From an alpha proteobacterium AAP81b (GTDB lineage: Bacteria > Pseudomonadota > Alphaproteobacteria > Sphingomonadales > Sphingomonadaceae), in contig LJHX01000031.1 in assembly GCA_001295935.1 (NCBI GenBank), forward strand, positions 1 through 47,105: DNA of 47,105 bases. Direction: 5' to 3'. Shown in pieces: positions 17,361 to 26,650 of the stretch. A program made the position numbers and the translations under genes. The notes below the pieces were generated by a model that was not told where the DNA came from, searched no databases, and saw only the letters and a program-made list of their open reading frames with translations. Within the stretch, counting starts at the first letter, position 1. Each line of letters opens with the position of its first letter.

Positions 17361-19292
17361 TTACCGCAACTGTGGCAGCAACCGATCGAGAATCAACCCC
17401 GCCGCTGCTTCGGGCGCCAGCGCCGTCGTGTCGATATGAATTTCGGCCGCCTCGGGCGCCTCATAGGGGCTGTCGATGCCGGTGAAATTCTTCAGCTGCC
17501 CGGCACGCGCCTTTTTGTAGAGGCCCTTGACGTCGCGCTCCTCCGCCACGCCCAGCGGCGTATCGACGAAGATTTCGACGAACTCGCCTTGCGGCAGCAT
17601 GGCGCGGACCATGGCGCGTTCGGCGCGGAAGGGCGAGATGAACGCCGTCAGCACGACGAGCCCGGCGTCGCACATCAGCTTGGCGACCTCGCCGACGCGG
17701 CGGATGTTCTCGATGCGGTCCGCCTCGGTGAAGCCGAGATCCTTGTTGAGGCCGTGGCGGACATTGTCGCCATCGAGGAGGAAGGTCTTGTGGCCGAGCG
17801 CATGCAGGCGCTTTTCGACGAGATTGGCGATCGTCGACTTGCCGGCGCCGCTGAGCCCGGTGAACCACAGCAGCTTTGGCCGTTGCCCCATGTTGGCGGC
17901 GTGCGCCTCGCGGGTGATGTCGAGCGCCTGCCAATGGACGTTCTGCGAGCGGCGCAGCGCGAAGTGCAGCGTGCCGGCGGCGACGGTGGCGTTCGAATCG
18001 CGATCAATCAGGATGAAGCCGCCAAGGGCGCGATCCTCGGCATAGGGGGCGAAGGGAATCGGGCGGTGCGTCGTCACCGTCGCGACGCCGATGTGATTGA
18101 GTTCGAGCGACTTCGCCGCGAGATGTTCGAGCGTGTTGACGTCGATGGCGTATTTCGGCGCGGCGAGGCTGGCGGGGACGGTGACAGCGCCGGTCTTCAG
18201 CCAATAGGAACGCCCCGGCACCAGCGGCTCGTCGGTCATCCAGACGATGGTTGCCTCGAACTGGTCGGCGAGCTCGGGGGGCGCATCGGCGGCCGAAATC
18301 ACGCTGCCGCGCGAGCAATCGACTTCATCGGCAAGCGTCAAGGTGATTGCCTCGCCGGCGCTGGCCATGTCGCGGTCGCCGTCGAAGGTGACGATGCGCG
18401 CCACGGTCGAGGTGGCGCCGCCCGGCGTCACCCGCACCTTGTCGCCAGGACGGACCTCGCCGCTCGCAATCGTGCCGGTAAAGCCGCGGAAATCGAGATT
18501 GGGGCGGTTGACCCATTGTACCGGCAGCCGGAAGCCGGCGATGCCGGCGGGTTCGACCGGCACCGATTCCAGATGCTCGAGCAGCGCCGGCCCCTGGTAC
18601 CAGGGCATTTCGGCGGCACGCGTGACGATATTAGCACCCGTCAGCGCCGCCATCGGAATGGCGGTGAAGGCGTCGATGCCGATCTGGGCGCGAAAGGCGT
18701 CGAAATCGGCGACGATCGCATCGAATACGCTCTGGTCGTGGCCGACGAGGTCCATCTTGTTGACCGCGAGGACGAAGTGGCGGACGCCGACGAGCTTCGC
18801 CAGAAAGGCATGGCGGCGCGTCTGGGTGAGGACGCCGCGACGGGCGTCGATCAGCAGCACGGCCAAGTCGGCGGTCGACGCGCCGGTCACCATATTGCGG
18901 GTGAACTGCTCATGCCCCGGCGTGTCGGCGACGATGAACTTGCGCCGCGCCGTCGTGAAGAAGCGATAGGCGACATCGATGGTGATGCCCTGTTCGCGCT
19001 CGGCCGACAGGCCATCGACGAGCAGGGCGAAATCGATATTCTGCCCCTGCGTGCCGATGCGCTTCGAATCGCTGGCCAGCGCCGCCAGCTGGTCCTCGAA
19101 GATCATCGCCGTGTCGTAGAGCAGCCGGCCGATCAGGGTCGACTTGCCGTCGTCGACCGACCCGCAGGTGATGAAGCGCAGCAAGGACTTCCTGGCATGC
19201 TGGTCGAGATAGGCGGCGATGTCGCTTTCGATCAGCGCCTCGTCGGCAGGGCGGTAGGCGGTCATCGTCTCGGCGACGTTCAGCGCGGTCAT
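17361..19292 (-). CDS. cysNC: Sulfate adenylyltransferase large subunit fused to APS kinase
   Basis: A 643-residue bifunctional enzyme. The N-terminal elongation-factor-like GTPase has GSVDDGKST (44-52), DTPGHEQF and NKMD motifs. With CysD it couples GTP hydrolysis to making APS from ATP and sulfate. After two beta-barrel domains comes an APS kinase (about 473-643) with P-loop GLSGAGKST (479-487) and the FISPFR motif with the conserved Ser553, making PAPS. The start overlaps the cysD stop by 1 nt (TGATG on this strand). No sulfite-forming genes (cysH, cysI) are beside it, while two sulfotransferases are in the window, so its main job here is probably PAPS supply for EPS sulfation. Confidence 0.95.
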   Translation of the reverse strand: MTALNVAETMTAYRPADEALIESDIAAYLDQHARKSLLRFITCGSVDDGKSTLIGRLLYDTAMIFEDQLAALASDSKRIGTQGQNIDFALLVDGLSAEREQGITIDVAYRFFTTARRKFIVADTPGHEQFTRNMVTGASTADLAVLLIDARRGVLTQTRRHAFLAKLVGVRHFVLAVNKMDLVGHDQSVFDAIVADFDAFRAQIGIDAFTAIPMAALTGANIVTRAAEMPWYQGPALLEHLESVPVEPAGIAGFRLPVQWVNRPNLDFRGFTGTIASGEVRPGDKVRVTPGGATSTVARIVTFDGDRDMASAGEAITLTLADEVDCSRGSVISAADAPPELADQFEATIVWMTDEPLVPGRSYWLKTGAVTVPASLAAPKYAIDVNTLEHLAAKSLELNHIGVATVTTHRPIPFAPYAEDRALGGFILIDRDSNATVAAGTLHFALRRSQNVHWQALDITREAHAANMGQRPKLLWFTGLSGAGKSTIANLVEKRLHALGHKTFLLDGDNVRHGLNKDLGFTEADRIENIRRVGEVAKLMCDAGLVVLTAFISPFRAERAMVRAMLPQGEFVEIFVDTPLGVAEERDVKGLYKKARAGQLKNFTGIDSPYEAPEAAEIHIDTTALAPEAAAGLILDRLLPQLR

Positions 19293-20188
19293 CAGAAATA
19301 TCCTTCGCGCTTCTTGCGCTCCATCGACGCCGATTCGTCGTGATCGACCATGCGGCCCTGGCGTTCGGAGGTGCGCGCCAGCAGCATTTCCTGGATGACC
19401 TCGCCGATCGTCGCCGCCTCGCTCTCGACCGACCCCGATAGCGGATAACAGCCGAGGGTGCGGAAGCGCACCGACAATTCCTCGACCGTCTCGCCAGGGC
19501 GCAGCGGCATGCGGTCGTCGTCGATCATCAGCCGCATGCCGCCGCGCACCACCGTCGGCCGCTTCGCCGCCAGATAGAGCGGCACGATCGGAATGTTCTC
19601 GGCGAGGATGTACTGCCAGATGTCGAGCTCGGTCCAGTTCGACAGCGGGAACACCCGGCAGCTTTCTTGCGGCCGCAGCCGCATGTTGTAGAGGTTCCAC
19701 AGCTCGGGGCGCTGGGTCTTGGGGTCCCATTCATGGCTCGCCGAGCGGAACGAAAAGATGCGTTCCTTGGCGCGCGCCTTTTCCTCGTCGCGGCGGCCGC
19801 CACCGAAGATCGCGTCGTAGCGGCCCTTGTCGAGCGCTGCCTTGAGCGACTCGGTGAGCATCCGGCGGGTATAGACGGGGGTCGGGGTATCGATCGGATT
19901 GACCCCCTCGGCGGCGGCTTCGGCATTGTGGTGGACGATGAGATCGAGGCCATATTCGGCGGCAATGCGGTCGCGATGCTCGATCATCGCGCGGAAATCC
20001 CAGCCGGTGGCGACGTGCAGGAAGGGGAAGGGCGGCGGCGCCGGATAGAAGGCCTTGCGCGCCAGGTGCAGCATGACCGACGAATCCTTGCCGATCGAAT
20101 AGAGGAACACCGGCCGCGCCGCCTCGGCGACGACCTCGCGCATGATATGGATGCTTTCGGCTTCGAGCCGCTGGAGATGGGTATGCAT
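19292..20188 (-). CDS. cysD: Sulfate adenylyltransferase small subunit
   Basis: A 298-residue PP-loop ATP pyrophosphatase-type subunit that transfers the adenylyl group to sulfate, in complex with CysN. It carries the [19 protein letters not shown]-loop, [21 protein letters not shown] and the [13 protein letters not shown] region, all conserved in CysD. I chose the ATG at 20188 ([12 protein letters not shown]) with AAGGAAGG just upstream, instead of a start 11 codons earlier. It is the first gene of a cysD-cysNC pair that diverges from manA. Confidence 0.95.
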   Translation of the reverse strand: MHTHLQRLEAESIHIMREVVAEAARPVFLYSIGKDSSVMLHLARKAFYPAPPPFPFLHVATGWDFRAMIEHRDRIAAEYGLDLIVHHNAEAAAEGVNPIDTPTPVYTRRMLTESLKAALDKGRYDAIFGGGRRDEEKARAKERIFSFRSASHEWDPKTQRPELWNLYNMRLRPQESCRVFPLSNWTELDIWQYILAENIPIVPLYLAAKRPTVVRGGMRLMIDDDRMPLRPGETVEELSVRFRTLGCYPLSGSVESEAATIGEVIQEMLLARTSERQGRMVDHDESASMERKKREGYF

Positions 20189-20421
20189 CGTACCTTCCTT
20201 GCCGCCGGCGCCGCTCGGCATCGGTGGCTGTGGCGCCGGGAGACGCCATCACGAAGCGCGGCCTATCGCGCGCCAATGTTGCAATGCAAAGACCGGAATC
20301 TGTTGGAGCCCCAAGCCGGGCTTGTCGATTGCCGCCGAAATGGTGCAGCGCTCATGCGAATGTCATCGAAACTCGGCAAGGCACCGCGGCGGCCGTGGCC
20401 GCGTGACGTTCCGGAGTCTGC
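20189..20421. promoter_or_regulatory. Divergent intergenic region between cysD and manA
   Basis: A 233-bp gap between divergent genes, so it must hold both promoters. It contains the palindrome TTGCAATGCAA (20279-20289) and a second one, CAAGCC-G-GGCTTG (20312-20324). The first is part of a 12-base motif shared with the end of the first sulfotransferase gene. I could not place convincing -35/-10 boxes. Confidence 0.35.
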
Positions 20422-21252
20422 ATGCCTACCCAATTGACCCCGCGCGGAATCGCCAAGCCCTGGGGGGTGCCGAGCCTGCCGCCGGCGCTTGCCGGCCATG
20501 CCGCCGGCGAGCGCACCGGCGAAATCTGGTTCGAGGGGGACGCCGCGGCGCCGCTGCTGGTCAAATGGCTGTTCACCAGCGAACGCCTGTCGGTGCAGGT
20601 CCACCCCGACGATGCCGGCGCGCGTGCCATCGGCCTGCCGCATGGCAAGGACGAAGCCTGGTATGTCGTCGCCGCCGCGCCGGGGGCGACGATCGGCATC
20701 GGCATTGGGGGGGCGCCGGGCCGCGAGGCGGTTGCCGCCGCGGCGCGCGACGGCAGCATCGTCGACATGATGGAATGGCGCGAAGTCGCCGCCGGCGATG
20801 TGCTCTATGTGCCCGGCGGGACGATCCATGCGCTGGGCGGCGGCCTCCAGCTCGTCGAGATCCAGCAGGCGCTCGACCTCACCTGGCGGCTCTACGATTA
20901 TGGCCGGCCGCGCGAGCTGCACCTCGCCGAGGGGCTGGCGGCGGCGCGCCTCGCGCCCTTCGGCGCCAATGCGCCGCGCCGCGCGATCGATCCGCGGCGC
21001 ACGGCGCGCTGCGAAGGCGGCAAATTCGTTATCGAGGAGCTTGCCGGCGCCTGGGCGGGCCAAATCGCCGGGGCGCGCGGCAGCGTCTGGCTGGTGGCGC
21101 TGACGGACGACGGCCAGCTCGGCGACACCGCGGTGGCGGCAGGGTCGGTCTGGCGGATCGACGCCGATACGCCGGCGAGCCTCGCCGCCGACGCGCGCTG
21201 GCTGCTCGCCTATGCGGCGCCGGCGGCCGACCCGGCGCGGCTCGCTGCCTGA
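20422..21252 (+). CDS. manA: Mannose-6-phosphate isomerase, type I, short form
   Basis: A 276-residue cupin-fold zinc enzyme interconverting fructose-6-phosphate and mannose-6-phosphate, feeding GDP-mannose for EPS. The expected metal ligands are visible: QVHPDD (Gln and His), GKDEAWYV (Glu) and GGTIHALG (His), followed by the typical QQALDLTWRLYDYGR stretch. It is shorter than the enterobacterial enzyme (about 390 residues), as in the compact bacterial forms. GGAG lies 5-6 nt before the ATG. Its stop is only 4 bp from the convergent sulfotransferase stop. Confidence 0.9.
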   Translation: MPTQLTPRGIAKPWGVPSLPPALAGHAAGERTGEIWFEGDAAAPLLVKWLFTSERLSVQVHPDDAGARAIGLPHGKDEAWYVVAAAPGATIGIGIGGAPGREAVAAAARDGSIVDMMEWREVAAGDVLYVPGGTIHALGGGLQLVEIQQALDLTWRLYDYGRPRELHLAEGLAAARLAPFGANAPRRAIDPRRTARCEGGKFVIEELAGAWAGQIAGARGSVWLVALTDDGQLGDTAVAAGSVWRIDADTPASLAADARWLLAYAAPAADPARLAA

Positions 21253-21256
21253 AAGC

Positions 21257-22153
21257 TTAGCCTGGCCGCGGGTAGAGCGCGCCGAGCAGCGCGCCGGCCG
21301 CCGGCACCAGCAGGCGATCGGCGGCGCTCTGCTTCGACCAGTCAACGCTGCGTGCCGCGACGCGAATCGGCCCGCGATCGAAGCGATCGGGGTTGCCGTT
21401 GAGCGAGTGATAATGCGCCCCGGCGACGACGCTGTGGCTGTCGGCCCAGGGGATGCCGGCGTCGCCGGCGATGCCCGCCGCGGCGAGCGCCTGCGCCAGC
21501 ACCGGCGCGGGGTCGGCACACAGGCGGTCGTAATCGACCATCGCCACCGGCGCTTCGCGCGCCAGCCGCCGCGCCAGTTGCTCGACCTTCCACCAATCGG
21601 CGGCGGCCGCGGGAATGCCGGGGCGCGCCATCAGGGTGCCGAGCCCCTGATCGAACTTCTTCGATCGCCAGGAGGCGATGACCGCGGTCGGGTGGCGCCA
21701 CAGATGCACGCTGTGGCTGGCGGCGAGCGTCGCCATGACAAAGGCGCGCGGGCCGGCCTTCGACGAATCGACGACGATGTCGCGCCCGGCGGCGCGTGCC
21801 ACCGCAGCAAGGATCGCCAGCTGCGGCGCCAGAAAGGCCGTCACCTCGGGGTCGTCGCGCAGCCGGTCGAGCGAGAAGCCGGCGGCGGCGATGCGCCCCG
21901 TGCGGGCGACACGGGCTTCGAGACGGGCGAGCTCGGCGATTTCGGGCGCGCCGATCCCGGCGCTGGCGAGGACCGGTTGCCAGAAGGGGTCGTCGGGCAG
22001 GCGCGCGCCGCAGCTGCAGGTGATCTGATCGTGCGGCAGCCGCCACAGCACATGGAATTCGCCGACGGCGACGAAGCGCTGCGAGGCGTGGAGCAGGCGC
22101 TCGACGAGCGTCGATCCGCTGCGTCCCGAGCCGGAAATGTAGAGAAGGTCCAC
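21257..22153 (-). CDS. Second sulfotransferase
   Basis: A 298-residue PAPS-dependent sulfotransferase-family protein. The 5'-phosphosulfate loop is SGSGRSGSTL near the N-terminus. LWRHPTAVIASWRSKK is the 3'-phosphate region. A CSCG motif before a conserved DPFW is typical of one bacterial subgroup. I chose the GTG at 22153, which starts right before the first strand; a TTG 6 codons upstream (22171) is possible. It differs from the EPS-operon sulfotransferase in nearly all but the two PAPS motifs, so it may modify a different sugar or position. It is convergent with manA and divergent from the acyltransferase genes. Confidence 0.85.
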   Translation of the reverse strand: MDLLYISGSGRSGSTLVERLLHASQRFVAVGEFHVLWRLPHDQITCSCGARLPDDPFWQPVLASAGIGAPEIAELARLEARVARTGRIAAAGFSLDRLRDDPEVTAFLAPQLAILAAVARAAGRDIVVDSSKAGPRAFVMATLAASHSVHLWRHPTAVIASWRSKKFDQGLGTLMARPGIPAAAADWWKVEQLARRLAREAPVAMVDYDRLCADPAPVLAQALAAAGIAGDAGIPWADSHSVVAGAHYHSLNGNPDRFDRGPIRVAARSVDWSKQSAADRLLVPAAGALLGALYPRPG

Positions 22154-22277
22154 GCGTCGCCAGCTTAACAACTTGATGTTCCGGCCCTAGCACAGGCTTG
22201 CGCCAGCGTCCGTGGCAGATTCGTGAAATTCATTGCCCCCCGTGGCATGTGCGGAACCGTCTGCTAGAGGCGCCGCC

Positions 22278-23330
22278 ATGGCCCGGCCCGCGTCACGATT
22301 CGGCTATCTCGACAGCCTGCGCTTCATCGCCGCGACGGTCGTCGTCTGGCAGCATCTGACCGACCATCGCGGCGATTTTCTCGGCCGCACCGTCGCCCAG
22401 GTCGGCCTCGGCCATGCCGGCGTGGTGATCTTCTTCTGCATCAGCGGTTTTGTCGTGCCGCTGTCGGTCGGCGGCCGGATGAATTTCGCCTCCTTCATGG
22501 TGCGGCGGATGTTCCGGCTCTACCCGCTCTATCTCGCGGCGCTGGCGCTGCTGCTCGTCGTCGGCGGCAGCGGGCTGCTGCCGCAATGGGCCTTCCTGTG
22601 GAGCGCGCCCCCGCGCGACTGGATCGCCAATCTGCTGCTCGTCCAGGATTTCGCCGGGGCGCGGCCGTTCCTCGGCGTCAGCTGGACGCTCATCATCGAG
22701 ATCATGTGGTACACGCTGTTCGGCCTGTCGGTGACCTTGTTCGGCAAGCGCGCCGGCGACATCCTCGATATCGTTATGCCGGCATCGCTGCTGGCGCTGG
22801 CGGCGGCGTCGCTGCTGCTCGAAAGCCGCATCCCGCTCGGCCGGCCGATGATGCTCTATGCGACCGTCTTCGGTTATCAATGCTATCGCCACGCCACCGG
22901 CGAGACCGATCTGCGCCGCTTCCTGCTGTCGATCGCGGTGTTCCTGACGACGGTGCTGATCTGCACCTATGTCGGCTTTGCCGTCTTCCAGCATGCGGTG
23001 ATGTCGTTCGCCCAGACGCTGGGTCCCTGGCTCGGCGGCATCGCCACCTTCCTCGCCATCGTCTTCTGGCCGCGGCTGCGCGATGCGCCGGTGTTCAATG
23101 CCGGCTGGCTGCCGCTGCTCGGCACCTTCAGCTACTCGATCTACCTGTTGCACCCGATCGCCATCAACGCCGCGACACATTATTTCGAAGGTCCGCTGCG
23201 CATGCCGATCGCCGTGCTGCTGCTCGTGCCGCTCGCCTGGGCGGGCTTCCGCTTCGTCGAAACGCCGGCGATCGGCATGGGGCGCGTCTGGGGTCGCCGC
23301 ATCGACGCGCGCAGCGCGCCCGTTACCTGA
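22278..23330 (+). CDS. Membrane O-acyltransferase 1 (acyltransferase family 3)
   Basis: A 350-residue protein with about ten membrane helices, of the OafA-like acyltransferase family. The N-terminal pattern YLDSLRFIAATVVVWQHL contains the likely catalytic His26, and TFSYSIYLLHP in the C-terminal third is typical. Such enzymes move acetyl or succinyl groups onto exported polysaccharide. The ATG at 22278 with AGAGG 7 nt upstream is preferred over one 15 codons earlier. It is the first of three acyltransferases in one operon and very close to the next one in sequence. Confidence 0.9.
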   Translation: MARPASRFGYLDSLRFIAATVVVWQHLTDHRGDFLGRTVAQVGLGHAGVVIFFCISGFVVPLSVGGRMNFASFMVRRMFRLYPLYLAALALLLVVGGSGLLPQWAFLWSAPPRDWIANLLLVQDFAGARPFLGVSWTLIIEIMWYTLFGLSVTLFGKRAGDILDIVMPASLLALAAASLLLESRIPLGRPMMLYATVFGYQCYRHATGETDLRRFLLSIAVFLTTVLICTYVGFAVFQHAVMSFAQTLGPWLGGIATFLAIVFWPRLRDAPVFNAGWLPLLGTFSYSIYLLHPIAINAATHYFEGPLRMPIAVLLLVPLAWAGFRFVETPAIGMGRVWGRRIDARSAPVT

Positions 23331-23334
23331 CGCC

Positions 23335-24393
23335 ATGGCGAGCGGCGCCCCCGGGCCGACCGGCCGCGTCGGCGCGCTCGACAGCCTGCGCTTGCTGGCG
23401 GCGGGGCTCGTCGTCGTCCAGCATTTGTTCGAAGGCAACGGCGGCTGGATCGATCGCCATATCGTCGCCTTCGAGCCTGGCGTCGCCGGCGTCGCGCTGT
23501 TCTTCTTCATCAGCGGCTATGCCATCGCGCTGGCGAGTGGTGACCGCGTCGCCGTCGGGCCCTTTCTCCGCCGCCGGCTGTGGCGGATTTATCCGCTCTA
23601 CCTCGCCGTGCTGGCGGTGCTGGTGCTGCTCGGGCCGACGGGCGTGCTGCCGAAATGGCGCTTCCTCGCCGATGCCGGCCCGGTGCAATGGCTCGCCAAT
23701 CTGTTGCTCGTCCAGGATTTCGTCCGCCAGCGTGCCTTTCTCGGGGTGAGCTGGACGCTGATCATCGAGCTCGCCTTTTACGCGCTCTTCGCCGCCGGCC
23801 TGGCGCGCCGGGGCGCGCGCGCCGGCGGCCGGCTGATGGTGCTGGCGGCGGCGGCGCTGCTCGCGCTGGCGCTCGCCTCGCTGCTGGTCGGCGTGCGCGT
23901 GCCGCTCGGCCGGCCGCTGATGATCCTGGCGGCGCTGCTCGGCTGGCAGTGCTTGCGTTTCCACCGCGGTGGGCTGTCGGCGCGCGGGCTGGCGGGCCAT
24001 GTCGCGACCTTTGCCGTGGTGGCGACGGTCGTGACGCTGATCGGCTTTGGCCGCTTCCACCACGCCACGCTCGATCTTGCCCAGGTCATGCTGCCCTGGG
24101 CGGCGGCGACGTTGTTGTTTCTCGGCGTCTTGCTGCTGCCGGCGCTGCGCGGCGCGCGCTGGCTCAGCCGTGGCCCGCTGCCCTGGGCGGGGGCGGCGAG
24201 CTATTCGATCTATCTGCTGCATCCCCTCGCCATCGAGGCGGCGAGCGTCCATTTCGCGGCGCAGCGCATCGCCATGGCGCTGCTGCTGACCGCGCTGTTC
24301 GCCGCCGCCGGGCGGGTACTCGTCGAAAGGCCCGGCATCGCCCTCGGCCGCCGGTTTGGCGCGGCGCGGCTGCCGCTGGCGGTGCCGCGATGA
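23335..24393 (+). CDS. Membrane O-acyltransferase 2, tandem paralogue of the first
   Basis: A 352-residue acyltransferase-3 protein. It shares long blocks with its upstream neighbour, for example the LANLLLVQDF block and FLGVSWTLIIE in both, with the catalytic-type His30 in LVVVQHL and AASYSIYLLHPLAIEA near the end. The gene starts 4 bp after the previous stop, which points to an old tandem duplication followed by divergence, probably giving a different acyl position. Its stop overlaps the next start (ATGA). Confidence 0.9.
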   Translation: MASGAPGPTGRVGALDSLRLLAAGLVVVQHLFEGNGGWIDRHIVAFEPGVAGVALFFFISGYAIALASGDRVAVGPFLRRRLWRIYPLYLAVLAVLVLLGPTGVLPKWRFLADAGPVQWLANLLLVQDFVRQRAFLGVSWTLIIELAFYALFAAGLARRGARAGGRLMVLAAAALLALALASLLVGVRVPLGRPLMILAALLGWQCLRFHRGGLSARGLAGHVATFAVVATVVTLIGFGRFHHATLDLAQVMLPWAAATLLFLGVLLLPALRGARWLSRGPLPWAGAASYSIYLLHPLAIEAASVHFAAQRIAMALLLTALFAAAGRVLVERPGIALGRRFGAARLPLAVPR

Positions 24394-25469
24394 CCGCGCT
24401 CGCCGCCATCGCGCCGGCGCCAGCTCCCGCGCCGAGTCCCGCGCCGGTCAGCCGCATCGCCTGGCTCGATATCGCCCGCGGGCTGGGCATCGTCCTCGTC
24501 GTCATCGGCCATTGCCTTGGCGGGCTGATCGATTCGAGCGTCGGCGATGGCGCGCCCTGGCTGCGGCCGGTGTTCTTCGCGATCTACACCTTCCACATGC
24601 CCTTGTTCTTCGTCGCCGCCGGCGTGCTCGTCGACCGCCGGCTGGCGCGCGATCCGATCGCCTTTCGTGACAGCCTGTGGAGCAGCATCGCCTGGCCCTA
24701 TTTCCTCTGGTCGTTCCTCCAGTTCAGCCTGATCTATGCGCTGGGCAGCGCGGTGAATGCCCCGGTCGATCGCTATTGGCCGGTGATCCTGGCGCTGCCG
24801 TGGAAGACCGTCTCGCAATTCTGGTTTCTCCATGCGCTGTTCCAGTTGCACCTGCTGGCGCTGCTGTGCTGGCGGCGGCTCGGATCGGCGGCGTTCCTGC
24901 TGCTGATGCTCAGCCTCAAGCCGCTGGCGGCGCTGCTGCCACTCCCCGACGTGCTGCGCCTCGCCGCCAACCAGGCGCCCTATTATGGCATCGGCGTTGT
25001 CATCGGCACCGCCGGCCTGGCGCGCGCCTTTGTCGAGCGCAGCGTCGCCGTGCGGCTGGCGCTGCTGCCGCTGGCGGCGGTTCTGGTGGTGACCGCCTTG
25101 TGGGTGGTGCCGGGTTTGCGACCGGAAATCCCCTTCGCCAGCGCGCGCGCCGCGGGACTCGCCAATATCGCCTGGTCGCCGGTGGTGCTGCCGGCGGCCT
25201 TTGCCGGGCTCGGCGCGGTGGTGGCGCTCGCCAGCCTCGTCGGCGGACGCCTCGCGCAAATCCTCGGTTTTCTCGGCCGGCGGTCGATGGCGATCTTCAT
25301 CCTCCACATCATGGCGGTCGCCGGCACGCGCATCATCGCCATCAAGCTTGGGCTGGCCTCGGTGCCGCTGCTTCTGGTGCTGACCGCCATCGCCGGGCTG
25401 ACGGCGCCGCTCGTCGCCTATGCGATCTTCGAGCGCTTCGGCCTCGTCAAACGCCTCGGCCTCGGCTGA
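24390..25469 (+). CDS. Membrane acyltransferase 3, distinct subgroup
   Basis: A 359-residue multi-helix protein of the same broad acyltransferase family but not a close copy of its two neighbours. After an Ala/Pro-rich N-terminus comes IAWLDIARGLGIVLVVIGH with His41, then FHMPLFFVAAGVL and FWFLHALF, a pattern seen in EpsH/YcfT-like EPS acyltransferases. Its start overlaps the previous stop by 4 nt. It probably adds an acyl group to the EPS on the periplasmic side. Confidence 0.85.
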   Translation: MTALAAIAPAPAPAPSPAPVSRIAWLDIARGLGIVLVVIGHCLGGLIDSSVGDGAPWLRPVFFAIYTFHMPLFFVAAGVLVDRRLARDPIAFRDSLWSSIAWPYFLWSFLQFSLIYALGSAVNAPVDRYWPVILALPWKTVSQFWFLHALFQLHLLALLCWRRLGSAAFLLLMLSLKPLAALLPLPDVLRLAANQAPYYGIGVVIGTAGLARAFVERSVAVRLALLPLAAVLVVTALWVVPGLRPEIPFASARAAGLANIAWSPVVLPAAFAGLGAVVALASLVGGRLAQILGFLGRRSMAIFILHIMAVAGTRIIAIKLGLASVPLLLVLTAIAGLTAPLVAYAIFERFGLVKRLGLG

Positions 25470-25482
25470 TTACGGAAATTTC

Positions 25483-26565
25483 ATGACCCGGCGTTTCATC
25501 ATCAACGGCAAGTTCCTGCGCGCGCCGATGACCGGGGTGCACCGCGTCGCCGCCGAGCTGGCGCGCGGCCTCGCGCGCCTGCAGGCGGCGCGCGATCCGG
25601 CCGTCGCCGGCATGGCCTTCGAAGTCTGGCACCCGCATGACGCCCGCGAGCCCGCCAGCCTCGGCCTGCCGACCCGGTTGCTGGCGCCGCTGACGCACAT
25701 CCCCTGGGAGCAACTGACCCTGCCGCTGCGCAAGGGCGACGCGACGCTGGTCAATCTCTGCAACATCGGCCCGGCGCTCGCCGCCGACGCGGTGACGATG
25801 ATCCATGACATCCAGGTCCACCAGACCCCCGACAGCTACAGCCGCGCCTTCCGCCTTTGGTATCACGCCATCCAGCCGGCCTTCGCCCGCCGCCACCGCC
25901 GCATCCTCACCGTTTCGCACTTCTCGGCGGCCGAGATCGCGCGGGTCGGGCTGGTGCCCCGCGATCGCATCACCGTCATCCACAATGGCGCCGACCATGT
26001 GCTGGCCGAGCCCGCCGATCCGGCGGTGGTGGCGCGGCTCGGGCTGGCGCCCCAGGGCTTTGTCGTCGCGCTGGCATCGACGCAGGCGCACAAGAACATC
26101 GGCGTGCTGTTGCGCGCCTTCGCCCGTCCCGAACTTGCCGGCCTGCGCCTCGCCCTTATCGGCGGCACCGGCCGCGAGGCCTTTGTCGCGGCGGGGCTGG
26201 TGCCGCCGGCCAATGTCGTCTTCACCGGCCGCGTCAGCGACGCCGAACTGCGCGCGCTCTACGAAGGCGCGCTGTGCCTGGCCTTCCCCTCGACCACCGA
26301 GGGCTTCGGCCTGCCACCGCTCGAAGCGATGACACTGGGTTGCCCGGCGATCATCGCCCCCTGTGGCGCGCTGCCCGAAGTCTGTGGCGACGCGGCGCTC
26401 GCCGTGGCACCCGATGACGTTGCCGGCTGGGCGGCGGCGATCGCGTCGCTCGCCGACGATCCGGCACGGCGCGCGGCGCTGGTGGCGCGCGGCCGGGCGC
26501 AAGCGGCGCGCTTCACCTGGGAGGCCGCGGCACGTGGCCTTGCCGCCACGCTCGCCGGCTTATGA
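25483..26565 (+). CDS. Glycosyltransferase family 4
   Basis: A 360-residue GT-B enzyme. MTGVHRVAAELARGL near the N-terminus, SHFSAAEI and VIHNGAD in the middle, then the EX7E motif in EGFGLPPLE with EAMTLGCPAI after it, are classic GT4 signs. The ATG at 25483 lies 13 bp after the third acyltransferase and probably ends this operon. It likely adds a further sugar to the EPS repeat unit; the donor is unknown. Confidence 0.88.
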   Translation: MTRRFIINGKFLRAPMTGVHRVAAELARGLARLQAARDPAVAGMAFEVWHPHDAREPASLGLPTRLLAPLTHIPWEQLTLPLRKGDATLVNLCNIGPALAADAVTMIHDIQVHQTPDSYSRAFRLWYHAIQPAFARRHRRILTVSHFSAAEIARVGLVPRDRITVIHNGADHVLAEPADPAVVARLGLAPQGFVVALASTQAHKNIGVLLRAFARPELAGLRLALIGGTGREAFVAAGLVPPANVVFTGRVSDAELRALYEGALCLAFPSTTEGFGLPPLEAMTLGCPAIIAPCGALPEVCGDAALAVAPDDVAGWAAAIASLADDPARRAALVARGRAQAARFTWEAAARGLAATLAGL

Positions 26566-26650
26566 TGCGGCGCACAAGACATTGATCGTTATTTCTTCAA
26601 ACTGACATAAACCTAGGGAATAGGGTGCGAGGCGGGGGTCTTGGCCCTTG
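26566..26650 (+). promoter_or_regulatory. Likely promoter region of the two-partner secretion operon
   Basis: An 85-bp gap with a marked AT-rich patch (about 26579-26623) in an otherwise GC-rich window. TTGATC (26582-26587) followed 18 nt later by CATAAA could be a weak sigma-70-type promoter. The next large operon starts here, so a promoter is expected; the exact boxes are uncertain. Confidence 0.35.

Noticed and set aside
17273-17485. Possible 70-residue + strand gene
   Set aside because: It overlaps the conserved end of cysNC and a terminator region, and has no ribosome binding site or recognisable content.
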